64,000 nt of DNA from Berkiella sp050247135 (GCA_050247135.1 JBFWUT010000015.1:1-64000); one strand, 5' to 3'; shown: positions 8,609-17,101, counted from the first letter of the stretch. The notes: generated by a model from the letters alone, not told the origin. Made by a program: numbers and translations.

Positions 8609-8907
8609 AAAATCTCTAATCTGTGTAACAACACGGGATAGCGTGTTGATATAAAAGCCCGAGATGCTAAAAAGGCTGTTAACATTTGTCAAGAGCGGAT
8701 GATTTAAGCTTACTTTTTAAGAATTGCTAACAAGCCACATAAAAGACGAAGTTAGTCCAATATTTTAGCATGAAAAATATCTCCTATTTTCGATTGCTCA
8801 TAGATTTGAGGCTACTTTTTCAATTGTATAAGCACTTTTTAGGAGGATTATTGGTGTTATAGTGCACCAAACTTTTAAACACGAATCAAAAAATTGAGTG
8901 AAATACT

Positions 8908-9303
8908 GTGTTCAGATTCCTTTTTCAAATACTTTTAATCTTTATTATTAGCTCTTATGCAATTGCCTACGATCCGTGCAATTGTAAAGGTTACGCTGGT
9001 CCAGGCGGACCTTGCTATGCTGGACCTGGTGGTGGTGCATACGCTGGACCAGGCGGACCTGCTTATAAGGGCCCAGGCGGACCTTGTTATACTGGCCCCG
9101 GTGGTAATGCTTACGCTGGACCAGGTGGTCCAAGATACTCTGGCCCTGGTGGTTTAAGATATAACGGCCCAGGTGGTCCTGCACATGATGGTCCAGGTGG
9201 AGCAGCATATTCTGGCCCTGGTGGACCATGTTATGCCGGACCTGGAGGCCCATGTTATTCCGGTCCAGGAGGTGGGCAAAATTGCCCTAGTGCTTGCAAG
9301 TAA
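8908..9303 (+). CDS. Secreted GPGG-repeat protein, twelve 8-residue units
   Basis: The 131-aa product has a clear signal peptide (residues 1-20, ending SSYAIA), then DPCNCKG, then twelve consecutive 8-residue units of the form Y-x-G-P-G-G-x-x (residues 29-124; one unit starts with His), then a tail with CPSACK. Units 1, 4, 10 and 11 end in Pro-Cys. The start is GTG 8908. Gly-Pro-Gly-Gly with Tyr every eight residues suggests an extended or elastic, cross-linkable surface or matrix protein; this is inference. It is the last gene before the right attachment site. I do not recognise a characterised homologue. Confidence 0.8.
   Translation: MFRFLFQILLIFIISSYAIAYDPCNCKGYAGPGGPCYAGPGGGAYAGPGGPAYKGPGGPCYTGPGGNAYAGPGGPRYSGPGGLRYNGPGGPAHDGPGGAAYSGPGGPCYAGPGGPCYSGPGGGQNCPSACK
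8992..9279 (+). repeat. Twelve tandem 24-bp coding repeats
   Basis: Twelve back-to-back 24-bp units encode Y-x-G-P-G-G-x-x. The Gly-Pro-Gly-Gly core is conserved at protein level, but the third codon positions differ between units (GGT, GGC, GGA; CCA, CCC, CCT). The array is therefore selected at the protein level and is not a recent slippage product. Confidence 0.9.
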
Positions 9304-9338
9304 TGTAAGCAGCTAAAGCACAAGTGAATACTTTACTT

Positions 9339-9358
9339 GGGGCAGTGATGGGGCAATT
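9339..9358 (-). repeat. C-rich 20-mer, right copy of an inverted pair
   Basis: The reverse complement of this stretch matches 1461-1480 at 16 of 20 positions. It lies about 115 bp inside the right attachment site. In the same 9304-9473 stretch, TTGACA occurs twice without a convincing -10. I see no gene between 9304 and 9473. Confidence 0.4.
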
Positions 9359-9473
9359 GTTGACAACAAATCCTACATTTTGACAATAAGCTACAAATAT
9401 GAATTTTTTGTATCCTATTGAATTGTTTATCATTTATTATTGCCCTTTATTGTAAATTCTTGTTCGGATATAT

Positions 9474-9518
9474 CTGTTAATCATTGGGTCACAGGTTCGA
9501 GTCCTGTTCGGGGAGCCA
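9474..9518 (+). tRNA. 3' fragment of tRNA-Asn (attR remnant)
   Basis: The stretch reads as tRNA positions 32-76: anticodon loop CTGTTAA with anticodon GTT (9474-9480), 3' anticodon-stem strand TCATT, 5-nt variable loop, T-arm ACAGG-TTCGAGT-CCTGT (9491-9507), acceptor strand TCGGGGA (9508-9514), discriminator G and encoded CCA (9516-9518). The 5' half is absent: the preceding bases do not supply the AATGA stem strand, a D-arm or TCCCCGA. This is what integration into the 3' half of a tRNA gene leaves at the far end of an element. It is not a functional tRNA. Nothing is seen in 9519-9757. Confidence 0.85.
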
Positions 9519-9757
9519 TCTAAATTAAGCTAACTTACAGCCCATTCTGTTTTTCGCTTCCCAACCGCACATTCTCATTCTTGTCTAAGGTTATCAACTC
9601 AAGCTTTAAAGCTGTTTCTTTGAAGTGAGAGTTTTAGTACTCATTAGGATGATTCTGGCTGTAAGGAGTTTTGGCCAATTTCTAATCGTTTCAAGAATCT
9701 CAATCTGATAAGTTTAAGCTGAAAGGGATCTATCAGGAAGATCCCTTTGCTTCAAAA

Positions 9758-9994
9758 CTAGTAAGGAACACATTTCAATTTGTCTTCTTGCTTTTTACAA
9801 GAGCCAGTGAATTTTGTATCGTCCTTTAAAAACATGCAGTTATCGCCTTCTTTACTTTCTTTACAAGCATCTATTGCATCATGAACCATATTCTCCTCAG
9901 ATGTCTTAGGAGTAGTGGCTGATTCAGCAAAAACACCGCTTGCGCATAAAGAACCTAAAGCAAACGTTAGACCAATCAAAGATTTTTTTAACAT
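9758..9994 (-). CDS. Small secreted Cys-rich protein
   Basis: The protein has 78 aa from ATG 9992-9994, with AAGGAG 7 nt upstream. Residues 1-24 are a classical signal peptide (MLKKSLIGLTFALGSLCASG, cleavage after VFA). The mature part is short and acidic with four Cys spaced as DACK, DNCMF, GSCKK and LKCVPY, likely forming two disulfides in the periplasm or outside. The pattern G-D-x-C-x-F ... G-x-C ... L-x-C-x-P recurs in small periplasmic proteins of Proteobacteria, as I recall, without known function. It is the first gene right of the attachment site. Confidence 0.75.
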   Translation of the reverse strand: MLKKSLIGLTFALGSLCASGVFAESATTPKTSEENMVHDAIDACKESKEGDNCMFLKDDTKFTGSCKKQEDKLKCVPY

Positions 9995-10078
9995 GAGTAG
10001 CTCCTTATAATTTAACAAACACCAAACATAAAATTTATTAAAGCTTGTCCACCAAACGATAGCTAGTACTACGGCCAC

Positions 10079-10416
10079 TAGTCTTTGTCATCTCAAGTAG
10101 AATTAGGTCAAGATATATGATTGTATATCCACATATTAATCACCGCATTCTCTGCAGTGATTATAGCCCTGATTCGCCGCTAAAGAAGATTATTAGCCGC
10201 ATATTATGCAGTGATATTGAGTATTTTTTGCTGCATTAGCATATACAGACAAGATTATAATCCGAAAAATACCCGCCCCATTAGAAACGCCTGCTAGATA
10301 GAGGACTAGGATTTTATACATTTCATCGCTTCTTAAGACAGCCTGTCTGTAAAGCTTTGCAAAGAATACAGCGTTGATTAAGATGAACGTTGCAATACGA
10401 ATTGTCGCGAATATCC
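10079..10416. other. Intergenic gap, nothing definite
   Basis: This AT-rich stretch has short repeats of GCAGTGAT and one weak stem TAATCAC (10137-10143) / GTGATTA (10157-10163). Possible reading frames here have neither a ribosome-binding site nor recognisable protein features. I see no gene, promoter or RNA that I can support. Confidence 0.4.
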
Positions 10417-11199
10417 ATGCCAAAACGCTATTTTATTCAAATACCAGGAACTGTCTTTCCCATAGGATCAGCCATCGTCAAACCTTTGGTGGGAACCTTG
10501 CTTTATTCAAACATGGTGACGCCTTGGTCAACAGCAAAACTGATCCCTATGAGTGCTCCTCCTCGCCATTGGTATGGAATATCCACAGACACAGCTCCTT
10601 TGAGTTGTCATTTTTTTGAAGATTTATATGAACATATTCCAGAAGAGCAACGCTTTTATTTTCAATGGTCAGGAGATCTTGGTGAAGCGGTCTGGGATAA
10701 AAATGCCAATTTATTAAATGAAGAATTGCGCTCAGAATTTTCTCATGAAGACGAAGAAATTGAAATCGTTTTATTGGCTCACAGTCATGGCGGACAAATT
10801 GCCAGAAAATTGGCAGAACTACTAGAAGATGTACCTCAAGTAACTTTTAAAATTATCACTGTCGGCACGCCGCTCAATAGTAAGATTACAATGCCTGCAA
10901 ATGTTGCAGTATGGCAACATTTTTATCACCAGGACGATAATATTCAATCACTCGGTTCATTTTTCATGCAATCATGGAGCAGCTTGATCCAACCATGGTC
11001 TTTTAGTTTACAAAGAGAAATGAAATCTAAAAATCCATTATATCAAAATCACACGGTTAGCATTGAATTTGACGACCCGCACAACGACATGATTCAAGAT
11101 CCGCGCGCAGCACAATTCATTTGTGAAAAAGCAAAACCCGCCATTGTGGGAACTTTACTCAGTGTTGCTAATGATAGTAAACCCATAAAAATATGCTAA
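10417..11199 (+). CDS. Alpha/beta-hydrolase fold protein (lipase/esterase-like)
   Basis: The protein has 260 aa from ATG 10417. LLAHSHGGQ (nucleophile Ser123) is a serine-hydrolase elbow of the G/A-H-S-H-G-G form, preceded by the beta strand EIEIVLL, and IPGT near the N-terminus resembles an oxyanion-loop strand. TVGTPLNSK follows at about 145, as in lipase-like proteins. A C-terminal His in HTVSIEF or DPHNDM could complete the triad. There is no signal peptide, so a cytoplasmic or non-classically secreted enzyme is likely. The substrate is unknown. The ribosome-binding site is weak, so the start is uncertain. Confidence 0.7.
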   Translation: MPKRYFIQIPGTVFPIGSAIVKPLVGTLLYSNMVTPWSTAKLIPMSAPPRHWYGISTDTAPLSCHFFEDLYEHIPEEQRFYFQWSGDLGEAVWDKNANLLNEELRSEFSHEDEEIEIVLLAHSHGGQIARKLAELLEDVPQVTFKIITVGTPLNSKITMPANVAVWQHFYHQDDNIQSLGSFFMQSWSSLIQPWSFSLQREMKSKNPLYQNHTVSIEFDDPHNDMIQDPRAAQFICEKAKPAIVGTLLSVANDSKPIKIC

Positions 11200-11230
11200 T
11201 TGAAATCGCGCCCTATAAAAATAGATTAGA

Positions 11231-12307
11231 TCAATTAGTCATCGTTCCATTTGCCCCTAAAGTAGGTGATACTCCCTGAAGCTGCATCGTTGGCACTGCT
11301 AGTTTAACGTCTAATTGATGAATGATATCTAAACACTTCAACAATATTTCTTCTCGAATTTCTTGATAAGGAATAAGCTCAACAGTATTCGTAAAGCAGG
11401 TAATTTCAATGGTGATAAAATGGGAAATACTGGCTAATTTTACCCAACAATTACGAGCTTGATTGATCTGGGGATGCGTTTTAAGCATTTGTGTGATTTC
11501 TTGCAGAATGTCTTTAATTTTACCAGCATCTTCCACGCCTAGGCTAATGTTTTCTTTAATACGACGGCAAGTCATGCGAGAAGGGTTTTCAACACAAATT
11601 GAGGCGAATACGGAATTAGGTATAAAAATTAATTTATAATCAAAAGTCCTCACACTGGTTAAACGCCAACCAATCTGTTCGACAATTCCTTCAATATTGC
11701 GGTCTGGCGAGCTGATCCATTCGCCAATCGCAAACGGGCGATCTAAATAAATCATCATGCTACCAAAATAATTTGAAAGCAGATCTTTTGCCGCCCAACC
11801 TAATATAAAAGAACCGATACCCCCAATGGCCCATAAACCGGTGAGCTGCAAATTGAACAAATATTTGACAATCACAAGGGCAGCAAGACACCACAAGGCT
11901 ACTCGTACACAGTGCACAATGCCTTGAAAAGTAGTGATATCTAGAGAAGGTCCAAATTCATTAAAGTGTAATCGTGTCCTTTTTTCAAGACCCTTTACAA
12001 ATCGAAATAAAAACCAAATGAACGTTAAAATACAACCCGATTGCCGAATTTTGTGCACCCAGAAAACTGCTTCTGAAGTATGAGAGACAAACGCTTGTAA
12101 AATGAGGGTCCCCCCCCATAACCATATCAGTGCATGAAGTGGAAAATGCGCGGCTCTTAAAAGAGAGTCATCCCATAGCTTTGGGCTCGCTTCTAAAGTT
12201 TGAATATGACGAACATAAAACCAGTTCACGACAAACGAAGATAGCGCACAGCAACCCAAAATAAATAAACAGGTTACGGAATACAGCGCAATCTGTTGAT
12301 AAGACAT
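11231..12307 (-). CDS. MscS-family mechanosensitive ion channel
   Basis: The protein has 358 aa from ATG 12305-12307, with GGGAG 8 nt upstream; the TTG two codons earlier is too close to that site. Hydrophobic segments lie at about 5-30, 50-75, 85-105, 130-155 and 160-185. The last is the pore-lining helix, GIGSFILGWAAKDLLSNYF, typical of MscS. The beta domain follows with YLDRPFAIGEW, GIVEQIGWR and IFIPNSVF. MscS proteins release solutes from the cytoplasm under hypo-osmotic shock. It sits convergent with the hydrolase gene at 10417. Confidence 0.9.
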   Translation of the reverse strand: MSYQQIALYSVTCLFILGCCALSSFVVNWFYVRHIQTLEASPKLWDDSLLRAAHFPLHALIWLWGGTLILQAFVSHTSEAVFWVHKIRQSGCILTFIWFLFRFVKGLEKRTRLHFNEFGPSLDITTFQGIVHCVRVALWCLAALVIVKYLFNLQLTGLWAIGGIGSFILGWAAKDLLSNYFGSMMIYLDRPFAIGEWISSPDRNIEGIVEQIGWRLTSVRTFDYKLIFIPNSVFASICVENPSRMTCRRIKENISLGVEDAGKIKDILQEITQMLKTHPQINQARNCWVKLASISHFITIEITCFTNTVELIPYQEIREEILLKCLDIIHQLDVKLAVPTMQLQGVSPTLGANGTMTN

Positions 12308-12545
12308 AAGCAAGGCTCCCTTTAAACATCCTGTTTAACTCCTGCTTTAAATATCGGCTGCATCCAAAATATCTTGCATGATTATAAAACCAGGGCCTCC
12401 GATATGCGTTCTTTATATAGTCAGTCATTTAACGTTCGCTTAAAGTGCCTGACAACCCACTTATGTGGCAAGAAGCCCGTTTGCTGTGTATTTCGCCTAT
12501 CTGCCTGTATAATTAAAACGCTTAGGATCGCCAAACAAAGGAATT

Positions 12546-13394
12546 GTGCACTTGAAACCTCAAAATAACATCGAAGCACGCGCTCTTAAATTTGATTTTC
12601 GTCCCTTCAAAAAAAAATATTGGTATGACAACGATCCCATCAGGACGCTTTTTGCCAATAGTATTTGTGCTTCAATCCCGCATGGTGAACGCTTTGTGAT
12701 TTTATGTGTCATGCCTTTTATCAAAGAACTTAAAAATAGAACCCTTAAGAAACAAGTTGTGAGCTTTATCAGGCAAGAATCCAATCATGCCAATGAGCAC
12801 TATCGCTTTTTTCGCCATATGATAAAACCCTATTATCCCGAGCTTGCTATTAACAAGGGATTATTTTTTAAAATTACCCAAATAGGGGCATTTTTACTGG
12901 GCAAGAAAATACGACTTGCCATGGTTGCCGCGGTTGAACATCTCACAGCCATTACGGGTGAATTATTTCTCAAAGAACCCTCACTATCAAAAGGGATCAA
13001 CGAAGAATTATTACTGCTGTGGCAATGGCATTTTGTTGAAGAAATTGAACATAAAGCCGTTGCTTTTGATGTGTTAAAAGAAACCGGTAGCAATTATCTG
13101 ACCCGAATGATTGGTTTTATTTTTGTTTCACTGTTTATGTTCGCCGGTTTTATTAAGCCATTTTCGCATATGGTCATAAAAGACAAGCTCTATCAAAAAA
13201 AGGCATTTTACATTCAGGTATTTCATTTCTTTTGGGGGCAACTTGGTGTGTTCAGAAAGCTATTTGTGCCTTATCTAAAATATACAATCCCTTATTTTCA
13301 TCCCAATAAAAACGACAATAAAGCGTTGTTGAGCGAATGGAATGAATACTTTGTGACAATTGAAAAACGGATTGCCGAAAAATCTAACGCTTAA
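12546..13394 (+). CDS. Predicted metal-dependent hydrolase (COG3687/PF10118 type)
   Basis: The 282-aa protein matches the ferritin-like 'metal-dependent hydrolase' family: RFVILCVMPFI, then RQESNHANEHYRFF, AAVEHLTAI and HFVEEIEHKAVAFDV, which place Glu/His metal ligands on successive helices. A hydrophobic region follows (about 188-205, FIFVSLFMFAGFI). The substrate is unknown. The start is either GTG 12546 or TTG 12552; AAAGGA (12537-12542) lies 3 and 9 nt upstream respectively, so TTG may be the real one. It converges on a methyltransferase gene with an 11-nt overlap. Confidence 0.75.
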   Translation: MHLKPQNNIEARALKFDFRPFKKKYWYDNDPIRTLFANSICASIPHGERFVILCVMPFIKELKNRTLKKQVVSFIRQESNHANEHYRFFRHMIKPYYPELAINKGLFFKITQIGAFLLGKKIRLAMVAAVEHLTAITGELFLKEPSLSKGINEELLLLWQWHFVEEIEHKAVAFDVLKETGSNYLTRMIGFIFVSLFMFAGFIKPFSHMVIKDKLYQKKAFYIQVFHFFWGQLGVFRKLFVPYLKYTIPYFHPNKNDNKALLSEWNEYFVTIEKRIAEKSNA

Positions 13395-14190
13395 GCGCTT
13401 TGATCATGATATACGAAACCGGCATTTTTCTTCGAAAGGCGAACAGCAATATCGTTAATGCAAAAGGTGTTTTAATTTGCTTATCTTTTAACTTATGCGC
13501 CAAATATAACATAAACCCTTTCAATACTTTTTTACTGACATCTTTGACTTCAATTGAATAAAACCCTGCAGCCTGTAATTTCTGTTGATAGGCTGCTAAT
13601 GTATGCTGGTTAGCAACAGGAACCTTTGCGACACGCGTTGCTAGTTTAAGTAAGCATTTTTGAGTCCAATTTAACTTCTCGTGCGACAATATCACATCGG
13701 CCAAGGCAATAACGCCATTGGGTTTTAAGACTCGATTGGCCTCCTTAAAAAAGTCTTCACGATTTTCAAAATGTAAAGCGGATTCAAGTGCTAATATGCT
13801 GTTAATAGAGTTTGATTGAAACGGTAATATAGTAGCGTTTGCCTGGCAAAACTGAATGCCATCATTTTGATAACGTTGTTGTGCTTCTTTTAATTGCGGG
13901 GCGAAGCTATTGATACCGATACTTTGCCCAAGCTGGAAATGGTTATGCCAAATATGAACGTCATCACCAAAGCCACAGCCCACAGACAATATTACTTGAT
14001 CTTTTTTCAGATCGGCAAAATGTCCTAATTGCATCGCCAAATTGACTGAAGCTTCATCATAGGACATCTGCCCCGACCAATAGCCTAAATTCATAAATCG
14101 GTAATGCGTACCAAAGAGTTGTTCTTTCTCTAATAGTTGATATAAATGTCTGGAACCATTGGCAAACAGATAGTAGGGGTTAATCGGCAT
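13384..14190 (-). CDS. SAM-dependent methyltransferase, class I
   Basis: The 268-aa protein has the Rossmann-fold SAM-binding motif LSVGCGFGDD (about 65-74), then IGINSFAPQ (acidic-loop region), FCQANATILPFQSNSIN (motif II) and LALESALHF, EANRVLKPNG (motif III). This is the Methyltransf_11/UbiE-like pattern for small-molecule substrates. The target is not evident. It lies beside another methyltransferase (14392) in divergent orientation with about 200 bp between them. Confidence 0.85.
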   Translation of the reverse strand: MPINPYYLFANGSRHLYQLLEKEQLFGTHYRFMNLGYWSGQMSYDEASVNLAMQLGHFADLKKDQVILSVGCGFGDDVHIWHNHFQLGQSIGINSFAPQLKEAQQRYQNDGIQFCQANATILPFQSNSINSILALESALHFENREDFFKEANRVLKPNGVIALADVILSHEKLNWTQKCLLKLATRVAKVPVANQHTLAAYQQKLQAAGFYSIEVKDVSKKVLKGFMLYLAHKLKDKQIKTPFALTILLFAFRRKMPVSYIMIKALKR

Positions 14191-14391
14191 TATTTCTCTT
14201 TAGTACCATCGTTATAATACTCAGTATATGGCAGATTGAACCTATTCCTCTAGAGTGTCAAAACGACCGACTTAAGAAACAAAATATAGTTTGTCAACAT
14301 ACATGACTGATATGCGTTTTAAATTTGCCAGCACCATAGCAATAGTTCAAAATTCACTGGCCTATTTAAACATGAGGTATGGCTTGTTCAC

Positions 14392-15156
14392 ATGAGCGAT
14401 GATAGTTACATTGAAAAAAATGTCCCCCTGTTTGAAGCCATTTACGGCAAAGGGTTAATCTCACTGGGTGGTTATCAAGCTATCGATAATATGTTTCAAA
14501 ATATTGATATCAAGGATAAAACCATCCTTGATATCGGTTCTGGCATAGGCGGCATGGCCTACCATCTTGCAGGTCAATATCACTGCCATGTGATTGGCCT
14601 TGAAATACATCAATGGATGGCAGATTATGCCATGAACAATGTGCCGCCTCTTTTAAAAGGTGCTCTAAAGTTTATCTCCTATGCACCAGATGGTCCTCTT
14701 CCAGTAAGTGATCACAGTATTGATATTTGTTGTAGCAAAGGGGTTTTAACCAATGTTGAAAAAAAACTCGAATTATTTAAGGAATTACATAGGATCTTAA
14801 AATCAAACGGACAAGTTGTTTTTATCGATTGGCTAGTTCCTGAGGCAGCTGGGTCCAAATATGAGCGATTACGATTAGGCGATATGTCGTTTAAAGAAAC
14901 ACCCTCTCGCTATTCACAGATCCTTGAAAAAGCTGGTTTTAACCATACTCAGTTTATCGATAAAAGCCAAGAATATTTAGAATATGTAAACCAGCTTGAT
15001 GTGATGTACCATTCAATAGAACACAAAAAATCCTATGCGAATATCATCAGTGATACCCTGCGACACGAACTTATTCAAGCCAATAATGACTTGAAGCAAT
15101 CTATTGAATCAGGGCAGCAGCTTTCTATGCTTATTTTGGCAATTAAACAACCCTAG
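14392..15156 (+). CDS. SAM-dependent methyltransferase, phosphoethanolamine-methyltransferase-like
   Basis: The 254-aa protein starts at ATG 14392. The opening YGKGLISLGGYQAIDNM resembles phosphoethanolamine N-methyltransferases, which carry a G-x-G-F-L/I-S-x-G-G segment before motif I. Motif I is LDIGSGIGGMA (residues about 44-54), followed by VIGLEI, YAPDGPLPVSDHSID and ELHRILKSNGQVVFIDW. The natural substrate could be an amino-alcohol head group or a related small molecule, but this is inference. It may act with the divergent methyltransferase at 13384. Confidence 0.8.
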   Translation: MSDDSYIEKNVPLFEAIYGKGLISLGGYQAIDNMFQNIDIKDKTILDIGSGIGGMAYHLAGQYHCHVIGLEIHQWMADYAMNNVPPLLKGALKFISYAPDGPLPVSDHSIDICCSKGVLTNVEKKLELFKELHRILKSNGQVVFIDWLVPEAAGSKYERLRLGDMSFKETPSRYSQILEKAGFNHTQFIDKSQEYLEYVNQLDVMYHSIEHKKSYANIISDTLRHELIQANNDLKQSIESGQQLSMLILAIKQP

Positions 15157-15163
15157 AAGCTGT

Positions 15164-15679
15164 TTATCTTGAACCTGACTCATCCTCTTTAGCTAATATG
15201 AGATAATTGAATCCCAATAAAATGATAAATGGCAAGGCAGCATTTTTGGCATTCCATAAAGATGATTGCCAGCTTGCAAACCACTGAGAAGCTATCGTAA
15301 AGAAAATAAATGAGTACAAAATAAGAGCCAATAATAACCCCAGCAAACTCCAAGATTTCGCTGATTGAAAATCAGATGGGCTAGCGTGGATTTTTTTAAT
15401 TAAATGATATGCTCCCATCCAAAGCAATACACTGCTGCCCCCTTCAAAAAAGATAATTAAAATAAAACAAGCATGGTATATAAAGGGATTATGAACAGCT
15501 CGCCAATGCAGCATGGGATGTTTCAAAGTCGTATCCATTGACATTATATGTTGAATATATTCAAAGTTAATATCGTAGGCTAAGATATTATCAGCAAATA
15601 CAATAGATAATAAAACCGCACTACTGATAAGAAGCATGATTTTCGCGCAGCGATTAGCAATAGTTAATTTTTTCATCAT
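15164..15679 (-). CDS. DUF2165 small integral membrane protein
   Basis: This 171-aa protein has four hydrophobic segments (about 13-31, 68-90, 108-130 and 148-163). The family signature is present: YDINFEYIQHIMSMDTT, then LHWRAV and a later WLGAYHL-like region (LLWMGAYHLI). DUF2165 members are inner-membrane proteins of unknown function. ATG codons at 15679 and 15676 are both possible and no clear ribosome-binding site is seen. The gene is convergent with the methyltransferase at 14392, with 7 bp between their stop codons. Confidence 0.8.
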   Translation of the reverse strand: MMKKLTIANRCAKIMLLISSAVLLSIVFADNILAYDINFEYIQHIMSMDTTLKHPMLHWRAVHNPFIYHACFILIIFFEGGSSVLLWMGAYHLIKKIHASPSDFQSAKSWSLLGLLLALILYSFIFFTIASQWFASWQSSLWNAKNAALPFIILLGFNYLILAKEDESGSR

Positions 15680-15824
15680 GATTTACGTTTGCTGATGATA
15701 ATCTTTGAATAATTTATCTATTTCAGCAGAAAGCACATTCCCTATTATTTCAGGCTTATAAAAATTAGATAATCAAATTATCACCTTGTCAACACTTTAG
15801 GAAAAATACAACTGGAGAGATCAT

Positions 15825-16298
15825 CTAGGTAATGAATTCCATCACATAATTGATTAAATCAACACCGCGAACATTCACTGTTTGTTGTTTCACAACCTTA
15901 AACCCTTGGTGTTCAAAGAAAGGTTTTGCCGTAATGCTCACCTCTGCCCAAATACGTTGAATATTATTTTCTTTTGCTATTTTTTTGACCTGATCCATCA
16001 ACGCTTTGCCAATACCCTTGCCTTGATAGTCATGATGACAATAAAAGCAATCGATGTGTCCACTCTCTTCAAACTCAACAAAACCGACTCTCTTATTATC
16101 AAGTAGAGCAACCCAAGGGAGCAACTTCTCCCATTTTTTTGCCCAGCCTTCAGCTTGCTTTGTCGCGATAGGCGCCCAAGCATTCACCTGAGTTTCGTTA
16201 TAATCTTTTATATTAATGGTGTGGATGGTGTTGTAATAGATATTCGCTAAATCTTCACAATCTAATGGTTGATATTGACGGATGTATACTTCAGTCAT
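15825..16298 (-). CDS. GNAT family N-acetyltransferase
   Basis: The 157-aa protein has the acetyl-CoA-binding motif A HHDYQGKGIGKALMDQV (about 95-111, with Q-x-x-G-x-G/A), preceded by VGFVEFEESGHIDCFY and followed by IWAEVSITAKPFFEHQGF, the usual motif B. The substrate (an amine of a small molecule or protein) cannot be told. It stands alone, with its own upstream region of about 170 bp before the hemerythrin-like gene on the other strand. Confidence 0.85.
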   Translation of the reverse strand: MTEVYIRQYQPLDCEDLANIYYNTIHTINIKDYNETQVNAWAPIATKQAEGWAKKWEKLLPWVALLDNKRVGFVEFEESGHIDCFYCHHDYQGKGIGKALMDQVKKIAKENNIQRIWAEVSITAKPFFEHQGFKVVKQQTVNVRGVDLINYVMEFIT

Positions 16299-16468
16299 GG
16301 TGGTACGTCTCTCCTCATTACAGCGACAGTTTAACGCAACTTATGCACCGATACATGCTGCGCAATACACAGAAAGTCAGCTTACACCTACTTGAAAGGC
16401 AAGACCTGCTTGCCTCGTAATTAAAACTGCGGTAAATTGATTATCGTTTCAAATATCAAAGGTTTGCT

Positions 16469-17101
16469 ATGCGCTATCGATTTTACCGCGTCCATAAATA
16501 TGTTTGCTTCGAACTCGCAGAGTTCGATCGCGCCGCCCTAAAAACGGATTATTCAGATTTAGCTGCATGCCAGGCATTAAAAGAGAAATTAATCACGTTA
16601 ACCGGACTATTAATACACCATGGCGAATATGAAGATGCGCATATTCATGAGCTATTACGACAAAAGAAGTGTGATTTACACTTAGCTATTGAAAACGAAC
16701 ATCATGATCATGAACAAGAGCTTAATGATCTCATGAATCAACTGCTTCACATTATGACAATTGAAGATCAAGCAGAAAAAACATTCAAGGGTAATGAATT
16801 TTGTTTATCTTATCGTTTATTTTATAGCGAAATGTTAAAACATTTGTATGATGAAGAAACAATATTGCTGCCCCAATTGCAAGCTCTATACTCCGATGAT
16901 GAATTGGCAAAGCTGCAAGCTAAAACCTATCAAAAAATGACTCCCGAACAAATGCTTGGCATGTTAGCCGTCCTGTTTCCCCATGCCAATCCAGAAGATA
17001 TGCGGTTTTTCGCTAATGAAATGAAGGTGGCCGAGCCCGAAAAATTCAAGGTGGTCTGGCAGGGTCTTGCTGAAGAATATAAGCAATTGATTGGCTTGTG
17101 A
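16469..17101 (+). CDS. Hemerythrin-like (HHE) domain protein
   Basis: The 210-aa protein looks like a four-helix-bundle di-iron protein: LLIHHGEYEDAHIHELL, IENEHHDHEQEL and EMLKHLYDEETILLP provide spaced His/Glu ligands in the hemerythrin H-x-x-x-E / H-x-x-x-D pattern. Such proteins bind oxygen, nitric oxide or iron, or act in oxidative-stress defence. The C-terminal third is helical and polar, ending in EEYKQLIGL. The start is ATG 16469. It has no operon partner. Confidence 0.7.
   Translation: MRYRFYRVHKYVCFELAEFDRAALKTDYSDLAACQALKEKLITLTGLLIHHGEYEDAHIHELLRQKKCDLHLAIENEHHDHEQELNDLMNQLLHIMTIEDQAEKTFKGNEFCLSYRLFYSEMLKHLYDEETILLPQLQALYSDDELAKLQAKTYQKMTPEQMLGMLAVLFPHANPEDMRFFANEMKVAEPEKFKVVWQGLAEEYKQLIGL

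Larger units (their letters stand above)
1..9518. mobile_element. Integrated element, left end outside the window
   Basis: The right boundary is the tRNA-Asn 3' fragment at 9474-9518. Inside lie a tyrosine recombinase (1618), a HTH protein of AlpA type (3601), a replication-initiator-like protein (4065), a primase-helicase (4947) and small phage/island-type ORFs. I see no capsid, tail, portal, terminase, relaxase or type IV secretion gene, so the layout resembles a P4-like satellite or small island. Cargo would be the Fic gene, the Sel1-like protein and the GPGG-repeat protein. No tRNA lies between 1257 and 1617, so the left attachment site, expected to carry an intact tRNA-Asn, must be left of position 1. 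Including the Fic gene inside the element follows from this but is inferred. Confidence 0.6.

Noticed and set aside
8948..9253. 101-aa minus-strand and 66-aa plus-strand frames in the GPGG gene
   Set aside because: They are by-products of the 24-bp repeat; only the 8908 frame has a signal peptide and conserved Gly-Pro-Gly-Gly with synonymous changes.
8992..9279. A CRISPR array
   Set aside because: The 24-bp units are contiguous without spacers and encode a protein repeat.
9461..9518. A functional tRNA-Asn gene
   Set aside because: The D-arm, 5' acceptor strand and 5' anticodon-stem strand are missing, so only the 3' part is present.
10193..10423. 76-aa hydrophobic minus-strand frame
   Set aside because: No ribosome-binding site, it starts inside the hydrolase gene on the other strand, and has no recognisable family.
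12168..12568. Two short frames around the MscS and hydrolase starts
   Set aside because: They overlap better-supported genes in other frames and show no protein-like pattern.
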